64,000 nucleotides of DNA from Callipepla californica brunnescens. Taxonomy: Eukaryota; Chordata; Aves; Galliformes; Odontophoridae. The notes under the pieces are model-generated. The model ran no database searches, was not told the origin of the DNA, and was given only the letters and a program-made list of their open reading frames with translations. Positions 26,086 to 40,300 of this stretch are shown piece by piece (position 1 is the first letter of the stretch; each line of letters begins with the position of its first letter). The position numbers and the translations under genes are program-made. Where the stretch lies: positions 6,144,001-6,208,000 of the forward strand of contig JALIRH010000010.1 in assembly GCA_023055505.1 (NCBI GenBank), given 5' to 3'.

Positions 26086-28829
26086 CTTCTGCATTTAGAG
26101 TGAAAATAGTGGGACATCACAAGGTTGCATTTCTTGAACCACTCCTGAAACCAAAAGCAAAGATAACAATTCCATTTTTCAGGTACGACATCAACAAGGT
26201 CAAACCATGTGCAATGACTGAGAATGGTATTAGACTCCTTTCACAGTAGCAAGTTGGCAGTTCATGCATGCTAAGCACTTTCCAGATTCTTAATTCTACC
26301 TGACTAAATTTCTGGGACAAAGAAGTCAGAGACCTGAAGGATTTTACCCATTTATTCCCATTAAAATTTCCCACCTTTGCATGCTTATTCTTTGTCCAGG
26401 GACATGCCTACAGCCACAGAACCCTACCATCCCGCTTAGACCACCACACTAGCTGCTGCCCATTAACCAGCTTTCACCTCATCACACATACAGCTACATC
26501 TCTGAAGTGCTTCATTGGGAAATACTATGGTAAAAGCAATGCAGAAGCTCAGACTGCGTGACTAACAGTCCTTTCATCTTTCTGATCCATGCAATGATTT
26601 TAAACGCTAAACATAAACAGCCACTGCATGCTGTCTGCAGTGATGTATTCTCTCTAACTGCTGCATTTAGGGAGCACATGTTCACGTGACTAGGTAGGCA
26701 CATAACCTAGCACAACCCATACAAAAGATCCCACAGCCAGGAGCCCATCTCGATGCCTTCCCACTATCATCTTACTAGAGCCCCCTGGGGACTGTGTGTC
26801 GGCATGGTGACAGGACATCACCACCTGCCTGCCTGCAGTGAGGCAAGCAGCCAGAATGCAGAGCTTTGTTCTGCTGTTGCTGAGCAAGACTACACATTGG
26901 TTTCTGCTAGGATCAGGCTGACAAAGAAAACAGTTTTCAGAGAATAAATCCAAATAAAGTTCCAGATTATATTAATAAATTCTTATGAAAATAAATCCAC
27001 AAAGATAACAGAGGCTTTGAAATTTAAAAGAATGAAAGTTTCAAATGCTCAAAACACTTTTGAGTACAAAATCAAAAGGGACGTTGTATGTCCAAAAAGT
27101 CTAAATTGCAGGCATTATAGAAACAGATTTTAGAGAGCTGCAATAATTACTATGCACTGCTTTTATTCCAGTAGAAATGTTCACAGCTTATTGAATACTT
27201 TTTGTCTGCAGTTAAGCCAAACTAGGTTGCAGTACTGTGGCAGCTTATGAGAGTCAAAAGAGCAGCTGATCAAAAAATCACAAATAAACTGGCTAAACTA
27301 TTGTCATGATACCACACAGGAAAGGAAAGTAAACAGTATAAATAATGAAAATAAGTAGGCCAAACGCTTCCCAATACAGACAGGAGACAGCCTTAAGAAA
27401 ACAGGAGCAGAGAAACTCCTCCTTATCCCAGATATTCAGTGTATATTTCATGTTACGTGTACACTGTGGAAAAACAGCAGCACCTTACACCTAACAGACA
27501 TGTGTGAAGGCTGAGGACAGCTGAATTCCCTCTGCCTTCTGGTTTAGAGTTACCTCCAAACACAGAGTTTCAGAGGTTGGGCTGATAAACTGGGTTGGGC
27601 TCTCCAGTTCCCTAAATAGGGAGAAGCTACTGAACTCCTAGGAATCCTGAAGACTCATCCACATTTGCTGGCTTCTCCATCAGCACAGAAGGCTTTCTTC
27701 AGCCCAGAACACAGTGCAGAAGATGTTCTCCAATTTTTACAACACCTTTTGAAAAAAGTAAGAAACTTGTTGATTTGTCTTCCAAGCAGTATAGCAGACA
27801 AAGAGTTTTGATGACATTAGGAAGAATGAAGAGTGGTTCAGTGCTCAGATACACTTAATTCAGCTTTGTCTAGACCTTACCACTAAACAGTGGCAAGATA
27901 TATATGTACTCTGTTTATAGGCACTCTTCCCAACACGTGCAAATCAAAAGCCAGACAGAGGCTTTCTGGCATAAATAGAATATTAAGATTTCACGTCTAA
28001 AAAATAGAATGCTGAAGGTCACATATGCTAATCTGCCATCTTGTGGGCATATACCACAGTACACCACTTTTTAGTATCTACTATACAATTAACTACTGAC
28101 AAACTAGTATCCCTTTTTTATATACTGTCAGTATATTAAGACTAGACAATGAAAGATTTCTTAAAATGTCCAATACACTGAACCTGGACAATCTGCACAA
28201 ATATAAGAATAGTAGAAAACTGTTACATATGTAGAATCATAAGAATTAAAAGACATTCACTCTTCAGCAAACATAACAGCTGATCATACAGTTCATTTCG
28301 TTTTTCCATAAAATAACAGATCCACAGGCCAAGTACCACAGTGTATTCTCAATCAATCAAACACACAAGTTAAAGAAACTGATTCCATATGAAAATAGTA
28401 TACGATTGTGGGCTGAGCAGTTTTATATACAAATAAATCTTACACCAGCTTTAAGTTTAGTAGTAATTTATGACACTTTTGTAATGCACTACAAACTGAA
28501 TGTGTATGTCTTTAACCAAAAACCAAAAGTAAAAACAAACAGAAAAGCAAGCAAATAGAAAGTAACTGTAGTTGGTTAGTCTAGACTTAATGTCACTTCT
28601 GCTATGTGTTATGTCTTGTGTTCAAGCTATTAATACCAATATCAAATAGAAGCCTCTTATCAAACCATACCATGTAAGATTTTATACATTAGTATGAATG
28701 CTTAGCTATTTTGTGTTAAAACTGAAATAAAAATCTGCTTTAAAAAAGCAAGGCAAATCCCAGAACATCTGCTGATGAATTAATCCTGAGGATTAATTTA
28801 ATTTTTCAAGTAATCATGGAGCAATATTT
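26086..28829. other. Intergenic, no gene recognised
   Basis: Non-coding sequence of mixed composition. The section at 26380-26950 is less AT-rich than its surroundings, but no open frame there shows conserved features. Confidence 0.55.
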
Positions 28830-29436
28830 CATAGAATCACAGAATAATTTGAGTTGGAAGGGACATTTAAGACCATTGCAATCCAAGCCCTCTGCTGTAG
28901 GCAGACATACCTGCCACTAGACCAGGTTGCTCAAAGCTTCATCTAGTCTGGCCTTGAAAGCCTCAAGGGAAGGGGCATCCAGAACCTCTCTGGGCAGTCT
29001 GTTCCAGTGTCTCAGCATCCTCACAGAAATGAATTTCTTCCTAATATCTAGTCTAAATCTACCCTCTTCCAGTTTAAAACCATCTCTCCCCTTGTCCTGC
29101 TGCTACATGCCCCTTTGAAATGTCTGTAGATCCCCTTCAGTACTGCAAGGTTGCTTTAAGGTCCACCTGGAGCTTTTTCTCTTCTCCAAGCTGAAAAACC
29201 CCAACTCTCTCAGCCTATCCCCACAGAGGAAGTGCTCAGCCCCTCTTAATCACCATTATGAACCTACTCCGGATTTACTCCAACAACTCAATGTGCCAGA
29301 CTCCAGAACTGGATGCAGTTCTCCAGGTGGAGTCTCACAATAGCAGAGTAGAGGAGCAGAACTGCCTCACTCAACCTGCTGGTCACACTTCACTTGATGC
29401 AATCCACAATACAGTTGTCCTTCTGGGCTGCAAGAT
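28830..29436 (-). mobile_element. CR1 LINE 3' region
   Basis: CATAGAATCACAGAATAATT then GGTTGCTCAAAGC, AGAACCTCTCTGGGCAGTCT, TCTCCCCTTGTCCTGCTGCT and CTTCTGGGCTGCAAG are hallmark CR1 3' sequences in reverse complement. The fragment covers about 600 bp up to the distal end. Confidence 0.93.
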
Positions 29437-29799
29437 ATACATATTTTTAATTCTACCTAGGCAGACACTCTAGGGTAGCCTCCTAGCCACTCTGGAGTAT
29501 TAATAGATATAAAGTCATAAACAATTATTTATAACCATTAATTAATGCAATTCGAAAAGAAAAAGAGTTGCTGAAAGTAAGCAACAGAAACTGACACTCC
29601 TTTATACTTAAGTAAACAAGGAAATTGCATTTAGAAGTGTGTGAACAGAAAAACCATCTTCAGATGTCATTATGGAAGCAGCAAATATATTTGCATAAGT
29701 TATCAAGTATAAATATTTTATTTCACTTTTGAGATCATGAAAAAATGGACAATTTCAAGAGACAGGAAGAAAGATCAGTTACAATTAAGAAAGTTAATC

Positions 29800-30148
29800 A
29801 AGCCTTCTGTAACACTATAATGCAATAGGAAGCACAGCAAAAATACAGGGGGATGAAGTCCTAGGCTACAGTAAGCAAGGTTATGCTCAAATGTAGCAGC
29901 CATGGACAGAGAAATAAAAGGAAAAAATCTGCTTACACTTAAAAGGCCAAAGACAGGCAGGATTATACAGTGAGATACCCTTGCAGCCACTGCCAACCCA
30001 TAAATGAGGTCTGGGAAGGGGTGGATCCTGGCTTCAACCAGGATGATGTATACAATGTATGCACCTGAGCTCCCCTGGATTGACCCTGCCTTCCCAACAG
30101 GTGCTCCATCACCGGTTCAGGCCATGACTTAGCATTTCCACTACGCCT
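29800..30148 (-). repeat. Unclassified dispersed repeat, copy A
   Basis: It shares a string of blocks in the same order with 54640-54992: GTAACA, AGCAAAAA, GTCCTAGGC, CAGTGAGATACCCTTGC, CCACTGCCAAC, CTGGGAAGGGGTGGATCCTG, GCACCTGAGCTCCC, CAGGTGCTCCATCA and a GACTTAGCA-like end. On the minus strand the core ends near a GTAAG. I do not recognise the family. The strand call is inferred from the GTAAG and a TATA-like box in copy C. Confidence 0.65.
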
Positions 30149-33100
30149 TCAAAATGAAACTGAAAAGAATACTAGCAGTGACTTCTGCCCAGATGTAGAA
30201 GACAGATAAACATCACCATTAATAAACTAAATTCACCCAGAGCCATTACTCACAAGCTGTGAAGTGTACTTCCAAAAGGTGCCAAATATCAACTTCACTA
30301 GTGCTTTGACTATCAGTTAAATTGGATGTGGCATCAGTACAAAAGTAAAGTCAAAACAGCAGCAGCAATAGTACAAATATCTAATGGTTTTACAAATTTA
30401 TGTAACTTAGAGTAAATTATGACCATCAGAGAAAAAAAATTCTCAAAACTGATTAAGTACTGTTCTAAAGCACAACCAGCCTCCTCTTCTCCTTTCTTCC
30501 TGGAATATTGTTACATCGTTTACAACAGAATGGTGCAAAATGACATAAGTGTAATAATTAGTGACTGATTTCATAAGCATCACGAAATCTTGGTCCCTCC
30601 AAGAAACTCTCAAGCTGTTATCATACACCACATGAATTATTTATTTTCACTCTAATGAAAATCTCTCAAGCCATAACTCATGGAAATTCTTCAAGAAATT
30701 AACAGTAAAACTCTGATCCTACTTTACACGTAATTAGTTTATTTAAATATAATCCTTGATCAATAAACTTTTCCTCAACTCCAATCATAACAACAGTTTG
30801 TAAAGCTATGTCATATATGATGCTTCCACAGGAATAAATCTATTGTACCACAGTAATACTCTGCTACAGTGATGTCACCTAATACTATTCACTTTCTGAA
30901 CAATTTTAAGTCAAAACTGCATTTATGCCTTCACGGAAAGTATTTAGACAACTTTAGTAAATGCAATGATGAAATTGACTCCAAATATGGACAAATATCA
31001 TTTTAAACTATCATTGTTAGTGCCATTATGCATGCATTGCTTGTATAAGAAAAATCACCTTTTTCTTAAGCAAGACTGAGGAATTAGCTTCATTTTTGAG
31101 TTAGCAGTCAGGAAACTTTATGAGCTAGCTAAACGAAAACAGACAGCTTCATTCCAGAAATTGAAGAAGAGATTAAAGGAACAACAACAGAAAGTACAAC
31201 TCATGGTTTATGTTATTTTTTAAATAGTATTTGCTTGGTTGAAACAAGTCTTTAAAATGAATATTTAGGAAAGATAAAAAGTCTACAGAGCTTTTGGCTG
31301 CTTACCCAAACAAAGATAACTACCTGAGCAGTAGATAGGCAAGAAACCATAAAAGAACTGCAGCTATTTTGGAGACCTTGAATGAATCTGGCTTGCATGC
31401 AGAAACTGCCACAAGATCAGGATTTTTAGATATTAATCCTTCAGGAGAATTGCTCCAAGTCTTCAGTCCAGTTTACTTGAAGTTTGTGATATTTGCAAAT
31501 TCAAATCCTAGATACAAGATCTGATTTTGATTTAAAATTGATTGCATTTCTGTACCAGCTGTGGCAGTCTGCACTGATTTCAGTGTTATATCTGAACATA
31601 AATACATCCTAAAAATTTTTCAAACTGTTAAACGATACTGAACATCACATGAAATCAACTTCTATAGTTATTTGTAACTCTTACATTATGGTGCTTATAC
31701 ATTCTACAAATTCAGTTCGGAGAACTTCATAAATACGGATTTGGGTGAATGACACTGACAAACATGAAAACATCTCATTATGAGGTCTGGTTACTGGAGT
31801 TAAATGGATATTTTTCAATGGTCAGAACACTGCAATTCAGTCCAAATCTGTAGCCTGACCTCTGCCTCCTCCACATGAGTCTTGGGCCTATCCATCAAAA
31901 ACAATACTTCTACTCCTACAGGGCAGAATACACCTGTCCAGAGCTCCTACAGATAACGCAGCAGGCTTAGCAAGATACAGTTGTCATGGCAAGCAGGTAG
32001 AAAGCCAAGTATTGAACAAATCTGAAGATGAGAAATAACCTCCCAAATTACTATGCACTAACTCTAGACTGCTATGTCTTTTTTTTCCTTCAGATATTAT
32101 TGAACTAGTGCACAAGTAACACTGTACACCTCAATGTATTTTGATCAGTAGGCACTAATGAGCTACAATATCAGATTTCTCTTCAAAATGCTTATCTTAA
32201 ATATTGGAGGGATATTCCAGAGACAATGATGCTGAATCTGGTGCAAGAAATCAGCGATTTGTTTAAAATCTGCAAGGAGAAAATGAATGAAAGTAAAACA
32301 AAATAGATTATGTAACAATATGGAAAAAGACTCAAAAGTTAGTAAAATCTGAAAAGCAGCATCAAAACACTACCACTGCAACTGGAAATTAGAAACCAAG
32401 ATGGTTCACATGGTTAGCTAGCCCCAAAAATGCAGACATTTTCCAAATGGAAGCAGCAGTTAGAATTACTGCACAATGCATAATACAGTATGTCATTAAT
32501 AATTAAGTACTTTGATTTCAGTCTACTTCAAAGGTCTGCATGTGACATATATGCAAAACATTCACTTAATCAAGTCATCTGTATAAAAAGATGCCATCAA
32601 GAACATCTCTGACAGAACAGTAAAATAAAACAAAAAGAAATCCACAAGACTAATGTTGAGTAGGCTACCTGCAAAAAAATTAGCACACAAAATAAGAAAC
32701 GGTATTTCATTTATCTGAAGCATAAGTCTCCTCTAAAGAAAATACTTTTAAAATTGCATTAAAATAGCATTTCTCAGGGATATAACTTTTGCATTACTTA
32801 CAAATTGAGTAAACTAAAGTATACTGTTCACTAAGGTATGATCTATTTTGTTTCCCCTCCAAACTCCATCTTTTGTGTGAAGTGCTGCTATACCAACTGA
32901 ACTAATTGCTCCAAGAAAAGATATCACCTGTATCTACAAATCCAACTTTGCATCTGGTGGGTATATATATACACCATTGGTATTACCAAAAATTTCTTTA
33001 TGCTTATTTTAAACACTTAGAATGAAAAGAAATAGAGTCACATTATACACATCCTACCCAGTTTCTCTTTCCTGGGTTTCTACTGACCACACTGCAGTTA

Positions 33101-36100
33101 CTAAAGAGATGTAATTAAGATTTGAACATGCATGGATAAAGGACATCACAGATTAAAACTCTTATGACATGCTTGCAAGGGTTAAACTCTTTTAAACCAT
33201 GGACATTTGAGTCACATGACTGCTATTGAATGTGCTCATAGCCTCAAGCTTTAAGCTTTCCTTTGTAAAGTGTCTTGATCTGTAAAGAAGTGATGAATAA
33301 AATAAGTAAAAAGAAGTCATTTCTTCCCATACAGTGAAGCGGGACAGAAAAAGGAGAGTAAGGTTCAATATGCAAAGCAAAATGTAAACCACATAGAAAA
33401 AGAGCCCAGTCCACAAAGAAAAGTGAAAGCAGTGTCATCTAAAATGACAATTACTTACCTACTACACTAATACACGGTAATACTGAACATTTCATATGAG
33501 AACAGAGGGACGCTTTCCAACTTTGAGGTATTTAGTTTTAAATGAGGTTTTTTTTGTTCATTTGTTTTAAAAGAGCCATTTACCGTAAAGAAATGCTTTT
33601 GTTGAAAGCTCAGTCACCCAGTGAAAAATAAACTCTCAATCTGGCCTAGCCATCTCTGCCATTTTTTAAAAACAAGTATTTTTAAGAGAAGCAATGCTTT
33701 AAATAACAAAGCTAGTTACTGTTCTTCCATTCTGTTTTAACTATCAATTGATTAGTACTAGTATTTTGAGTAAAAACCCACAGACAGTTTATAAGAAACT
33801 GAAGGAATTGCTATATAAATACCAAATCATAAAAGAATGTATTTACACTAATTTGTGTATTTCTGTCATATCAACTGCTGTCGCAACACTAAGTGCCATT
33901 TCTATTGCTTCCATATGACCACCTGTAATGCCAGCACTATATATATACCTCCATTCATAATTCTGAATAGCGTAGTAAATCATCAGATTATGCAGCAAAG
34001 ACAAGAACTGCTAGGCTATTTATACGTAGCTTCAATAAGCAGAACTGGTGGGACATAGTGAGACTAACACAAGGTAAGGGAAGAAAGCAGTTTCATGTCA
34101 CCATGATTCAAATGAACTTCATATCATCCTTTCAATCTTGAGATTATCAACCATGATTCTGCTCTTTTCACAGTGACCAGTCCTGAGAAAAGTTGCCTTT
34201 CAAAGACAACTAGATTGATCCTGGTTAAATGCCAGCCTTAACTTTCACTCCATTGGTTATAATTGCAGTGAAGAATCTCCTTAGAAATTATTAATTCAGA
34301 ATCCAAGAGCTCATGTAAACCCAAGCAAGCTAAAAACAGGATTATAACTGTAGAATAAATAAAAAGGAATTGTCTGTAGCTGGGTGCAATAAGGATATCC
34401 TAGCATTCTAATTTATTTATTTTGGATGATCACTCTGCAGTATAGCAAGCACAGTTTGTGCATAAACAAGATGACCTAGTTTTCAACATCTGCAAGTCTT
34501 AGCTTGAAGCATGTTTGTTACTTCAAAAGGCAATTAAAATTTAAACAACTGTGATAGAATAAACTCTTATTCTCTTCGAATTACTCTGAAAAAACACTTA
34601 TGCATCAACTAATATTCAATACAACATCACACTAAAATTCAAAATAACAATGGATAATTATTAGTAGCATTCTCTGAGAGCAGAACAAATCACAGATACT
34701 GAAATGTATACAGAAACACAAGAACAGTAGAGGTAAACATTTCAAGAGACTTTGTCAGGCAACTCCTTTCAAAGCATAAATCTTGTAAGGGAGACATATA
34801 ACTGAGCCCCAGAACTTACAAAGAAACACTTCACACAAAAGTTGATTTAAAACTCCAATAATCATATAAATGGGCAAACTTTCAGTGTTCTATTTCTAAT
34901 TTGTCACACTTGCATGTTTCTCCTCAATACTGACATCTGTTATTTCAGTACACGTTTCAGGATGGATTTGCTGATATTTACTGAACATGGTATTTCTTAC
35001 AAGCTGAAAATTGATACTCATAAAACTGAAGAGCTTATAAACCAGACAAAAACATGAAAACACAGGAAAAAACTGTCAAAGGACAACACAAACCACAGAA
35101 CCTGTTTCCCACAGAAACTAAAGGACCAATGTATTTTATATGTATCAATGTCCTGAAAGACCCTGGAAGACAGAGGTGTCAGAATTTGGTTTATGTTACC
35201 ATAACAAGTTATTCTGAGTAAATTCATTGCCATCCCTTCCACTGCTCCAAAGGACAGGTTTTTACTTGAAGCATAAATGCTAAATTCTGGAGGAGTGTAG
35301 TCTGTTACCAACTCATCCATTGAGACCTTTGGCCAAGATTGATACATATTCAGTTTATTCTATTCTGCATTAAGAGTCTAAATGTCACCACTTCCACAAA
35401 TTCACATTAACAGCTACATCAAGTCTTTGAGACTTTTCCCATTATTTCCTATTAGCCTTTCTGAAGCATCCTACAGGCAAGTGTACAATAGTATGAATGC
35501 TTAAATGTTCTGCATTCATGGAACATGGCATTCCTAGAAGGAATAACCAAAATGAAAAATGAAGGATGGGAAACAGTAGTCATGGGAAATTAAATCTCCA
35601 TAATATTTAGGTATACATTGCTATTCTTTATCGGCTTCCACTTAAAAGATTATTCAACACACTAATAAATTTTACTATCCAATCTGAGGCAGGTGCTGAG
35701 TGTGTCCATCTACAGTTTTAAGGAGTGAAAGAGAATAGCCATGAAAATACATGCTTGTTACTTTGATTTTGGGTAAAATAATAGAGTGGATGATAATGAG
35801 CACAATAAGTTTAGAGACAGAGATGCTAGAAAAATTACAAGCTTTAGGAGAACTAAACCTTGCCAAACAACACTTTCATGAACACGGGTGTGTTTTATCA
35901 AAGGAACCACACTGACATTAGAGACTTCTGCAAGGCATCTGATCAGGCTTCTAAGTCACCTGAAATTAAGAATCAGCATTGTTGGAAAAAAAAACACCTG
36001 CATATGGTCTGAGATTGATTTCATCTACGTAAATTACAGATATCCAAAGGTAAATGTAAATGACATGCTACTGGTACAAGTGATCAGATCCTATATGGTT

Positions 36101-37225
36101 GACTTCAGCCAACAGCAACACAGGCATCTTCATGAAAGAAGAAGTACAATTCTGGTATACTCATTTTCAAGAAATGCGAAGAAGAAAGCTGACAAATTGA
36201 GAGTTATTGAAAAGAATCTAGGAAGAATTTCAGATCTTAAAACAGTGAAGAGTGAAAACTGTACCTCACATACTATTTATTTCATTCAACTGAATACTTA
36301 AATGATGTGATTCCATCTACACTTCTTCACATGCAGAAACCTTAATATTTGAGATGCAAAGTATTATGGGATAAATAGTGTACAAACCATATTTAAGCAC
36401 TCTCTTGATCTTAAGATGAATTACATTCATTACTAAATTACTAGATACAATATCAGAGTAAAAACTCCTAATTCATGTTATCTCATTTCTTGAAGGAGTT
36501 CTTAAATTGCCAACTTCAGTTAGTTTAACTGTACTCTCACACACTTTAATAATATACATAATGGAATTCAGTTGAACGGCCTGATGCCAGAATCCTTTTC
36601 ACTATTAGCACCGCATTACATCAGAATAGATATTTTTTTACATTACATACATCCTTTTATGAAAAAATTTTGCTTTTGACTTGCATTTGGATTTAATCTT
36701 TCTACCCTCCCCTCATTCTGTTCTCCAATTCATTTCCTTATGCTGCCACCTGAGCAGCAATTACAGGTGAACATCCATTACCCTATTAGTCAGCAGACTG
36801 TTTTTCCTCTCGGACAGCACCTCTGGGCAGATGGTCTGGCAAGCCAGCTCACTGATTCTCCCCAGACAGGGAGAGAAATGATTCATCCCTCCTGGCAGAG
36901 AAGCTGCTGACATTTCCATCTCTGTTTACTGAGTTAGTTGACAGATTGTTGACATGATCCTTTTATTGTTTCCTATTCTCTTTACATAGGAGCCTGGAAG
37001 TTTAGCAGGTGAACACTTTTGAGCTATAGTTCACAGCCATCACCATATGGAGCCAACTTTACTAGTAATTTCATTTTCTGGGTATAAAAGTTGAACACAT
37101 GTTAAACTGAGTTTTGCAACGTAGTTTTTAGCCACAAGAAAAATAGAAGGGAATGAAAAAGGAGGCACACAAGTCACGTAATACAATTTTAGTTTCACAT
37201 ATAAATGTTATTTATTATTGAATTG
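30149..37225. other. Intergenic, no gene recognised
   Basis: Seven kilobases of AT-rich sequence without a recognised gene, RNA or transposon. One open stretch at 35888-36301 (about 137 codons) resembles no family that I know and lacks a good context, so it is not called. A less AT-rich block at about 36700-37020 could be regulatory. Confidence 0.55.
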
Positions 37226-37325
37226 CACAGAATCACAGAACTGTAAGGGCTGGAAGAGACCTTTAGAGATAAAGACCAACCCCTCAGCCAAAGCAGGCTC
37301 CCTAGACCAGGCAGCACAGGCAGGT
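37226..37325 (-). mobile_element. CR1 LINE 3'-end fragment
   Basis: CACAGAATCACAGAACTGTA then GGGCTGGAAGAGACCTTTAG and GCAGGCTCCCTAGACCAGGC is a truncated CR1 3' end in reverse complement, about 100 bp long. Confidence 0.88.
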
Positions 37326-40300
37326 ATAAGGTACTGAAAAAAATACATTTGAAGGTGTAAACAGATATTGCTCCTTCTGTAAATTAAATCAGACCTAATT
37401 TTTTATAACTTGTACTGACAAGTAGCTACAGTCAGTAAGAATTATAAAGTCAATTGCCAAAAGAAACCCTAACTCAGATGTTGTAAAGAAAACAACTTAG
37501 TTAAACTTCAGGAATGTGGTTCAGACCTAAAAGTTCTATCTAGCTATAAGGAAACAATTTTTTTAATTTTAGTGACACTTGACAGCTCTATAATTTTAAA
37601 CAACTTAATCCTGAGGTTGATCAACTGTACAAGACAAAACTTTCTTATATATAGCATTACACAAATCTTCCTGCAGGACTGGAACCTAGACAGCCCTAAA
37701 GGACACAGATAGAAGGACAGGATTAGATAGAGTTAGTAGAATAAAAATGATCCACTACTGATCTAATAAGAAAGGGAGAAAGTTACATTTCTTAGTGACT
37801 GCTTCAAATAGTGTAGTGGTATTGCAAGCTCTTTATTCAGTCACTCCTTACTAAAGTGTTACTAAAAGATTCCTACATTTCTATAATCAAGAAAAAAGTA
37901 TCTTCGCAAGATGATTGTACAGTTTCTAGATTATTAGGACAAATTGTAAAGGTAAAAAATCAACTGAGTATTAAGCTCTGAATATTAAGCTCTGGATTCT
38001 CCCTTTTCCTGGCCTTAAATTCAACCTGTTTTTTTTTTCTTTAATCTCTGTACACTGCTTTTGAGCATCTCTCAGACATACCTCACACTATTTTCATTTT
38101 CTATATTGACATGCTGTGCTATGTTAAATACACAAAGCCAGAAAATTTACATGTATAAATAAACTCTAATTATCAATAAGACTGAGTAACTATTTGCTTG
38201 TATTACTCAGCCTCCAGGGTACTTATTCATGTAACATTTTCTCTGAATAAGTACAGTCAGATACAATGACAATTGTAGTATTTTGATTGAGTGGTACCTG
38301 CAAATCAGTGTGATAAAGTCATGCAAGTGGAAACAAAATATTCTATTTTCCACTAGAGACCAAATAGACTACAGTTCATTATTGCATCATTATTGTGCCT
38401 TTACATGATATCTTAAACAGAATTTTTTCCCAGTTCAAAAACAAAGTTGCAAAAAAATTAATTCAAATGTGATAGATCTCAAATACTTTCCTCCTATTTA
38501 TTATTAATGATTTAAATCTACTTAATTCTAAAGTTCCTAAGAGAAAAAGAAAAAGAACTACTCAGGTAATAATTACAGAGATCAGAAATGATTCCTATCA
38601 GTAGGTTATTGCTGATGGGAATGATGCTGAATTCGTGTCTTAGGAGTAGGGAAAAAAAAGTGAATTGTGAATAATTCTGATAATTCACACTAGTATGTCT
38701 TCATATAATTAAATGAAGAAAAGTTATTATAGCTTGTGTTGCCCTGGTATGCCCTTACCTTTCTAAGGTGTTATTCTGGCGCAGCAAATAGAACAAAGCT
38801 ACACTGATACTAGAGTTTAATTCCTATTATATTTAAATCCTGTTTCCTGAAAGAAGGTTGCTTAGCCACTGTAAATAGGTTCACATGACACTCAGTATAC
38901 TTAAATGAGCTCAATTCCAAGATGAGTAACAGTCACTTCATGAATTTTAAAACTGCTCATCAGTCAGGACTGACCAGGCCCACTTCACTATTCAAATGTT
39001 GGTTGTATGTCTATAGAATGGAGGGAAGATTTTATATGCATTATCAGTATCTACAGAAAAAAAAAAAAGGCAAAAGAAAATTTTCAGTAGTCTTTGAAAA
39101 ATAAGCAAGCAACCAAAAAAACTTACTCTGCTGAAACACTTCATGATCCGCATCACTTCCACAAATCCTTAAGCTCTGTCTTTCCCAGTATATTTGTAAC
39201 TTGACACCTTTAATAGCAGAAAAAACATCCTTTGAACCACCAGATCCACCAGAACTTCACTACTTACAACGCAACATTTAATAGGACAGAGAGAAGATTT
39301 GGTTTGGATAATTAAAAGCGAAAATAAAGGATGGCAGTAGGCAAACTTGCCATCCAAAACAAATGTAAACCTTGAAATTACTGTTAACAAATGAAAACTG
39401 AGTTCATGATTTAGATTTAAAATGCCTGCCATACATGGCTTCCATTGCTGTCAAGCCTCAAGTCTGTCTCCTACAGGGACACCACACGTGAAACCCCAAA
39501 ACCCTTCTCTCTCAGGTTTCGTATCTATCTGGACATTTTGATTCCCATCCACTTTTAGGTTTGAGTTCTACCACAGGTAATTCAGTTTCATCAAAAACTG
39601 TCTGTGCACATAAGAATTCATACACTACATATTTCAGCATCAACTGTGCTGAAATAGGACAATTACTACTGAAGTGTCAACTAGGCAAGTGAAATCTTAC
39701 CAAGAGTACAAAATTGCTTCATTTAAAGACTTGAAATTAGGGCAACTCTACGTTACTCAAAATTAAGAACATGAAATTATATAAACAATTGCAGAGGCTG
39801 TAAGAAACCTGTAGGATTAATTCAGGATAATTCAGAAACTAAAGTCTAAATTCTTAGTCTTTGAAAGACTTGCTAATAGCTTCTGGCAAACTTTGAAACT
39901 AGAACCTTTGAAACTAGAACTGAGCAAAATGCTGATCCCCATAGGGTAAAGACCAAGCTACATAGGCAACTGGATACATACAGAACAGATGGACACTTCA
40001 TCACCCTATAAATTATTGTTTTCAGATACCTGTGTAAACTAAGTCAGCTTCTTGACCTGCATGTCACGGTTCCCTTAAAAAAAATTCCATCCCCTTCCTA
40101 GCATCATCATCTCCTATTCGACTCTCATGTTTCACTTCATTTTTTGACAGAAAATCAAAAATGCCTTTCAGCTTATCTAGAGGAAAAGAGGACTTTAGAA
40201 CACAAAACTAAATTTAGTAGAAAACAAGCATCTTTTTGTATTTTATAAAATGGAGCCCTGCAAGTAAATTCAATTTGTGGTGAAAAGAGATAGCATTTCC

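Noticed and set aside
25544..26249. Several + strand open frames of 75-127 codons
   Set aside because: They lie within, or extend just past, an antisense CR1 fragment and are shadows of the retroelement.
35888..36301. Open stretch of about 137 codons on the + strand
   Set aside because: It resembles no family I know, has no good start context, splice structure or low-AT coding composition, and lies in decayed intergenic sequence. Long chance frames are expected in 35 kb.
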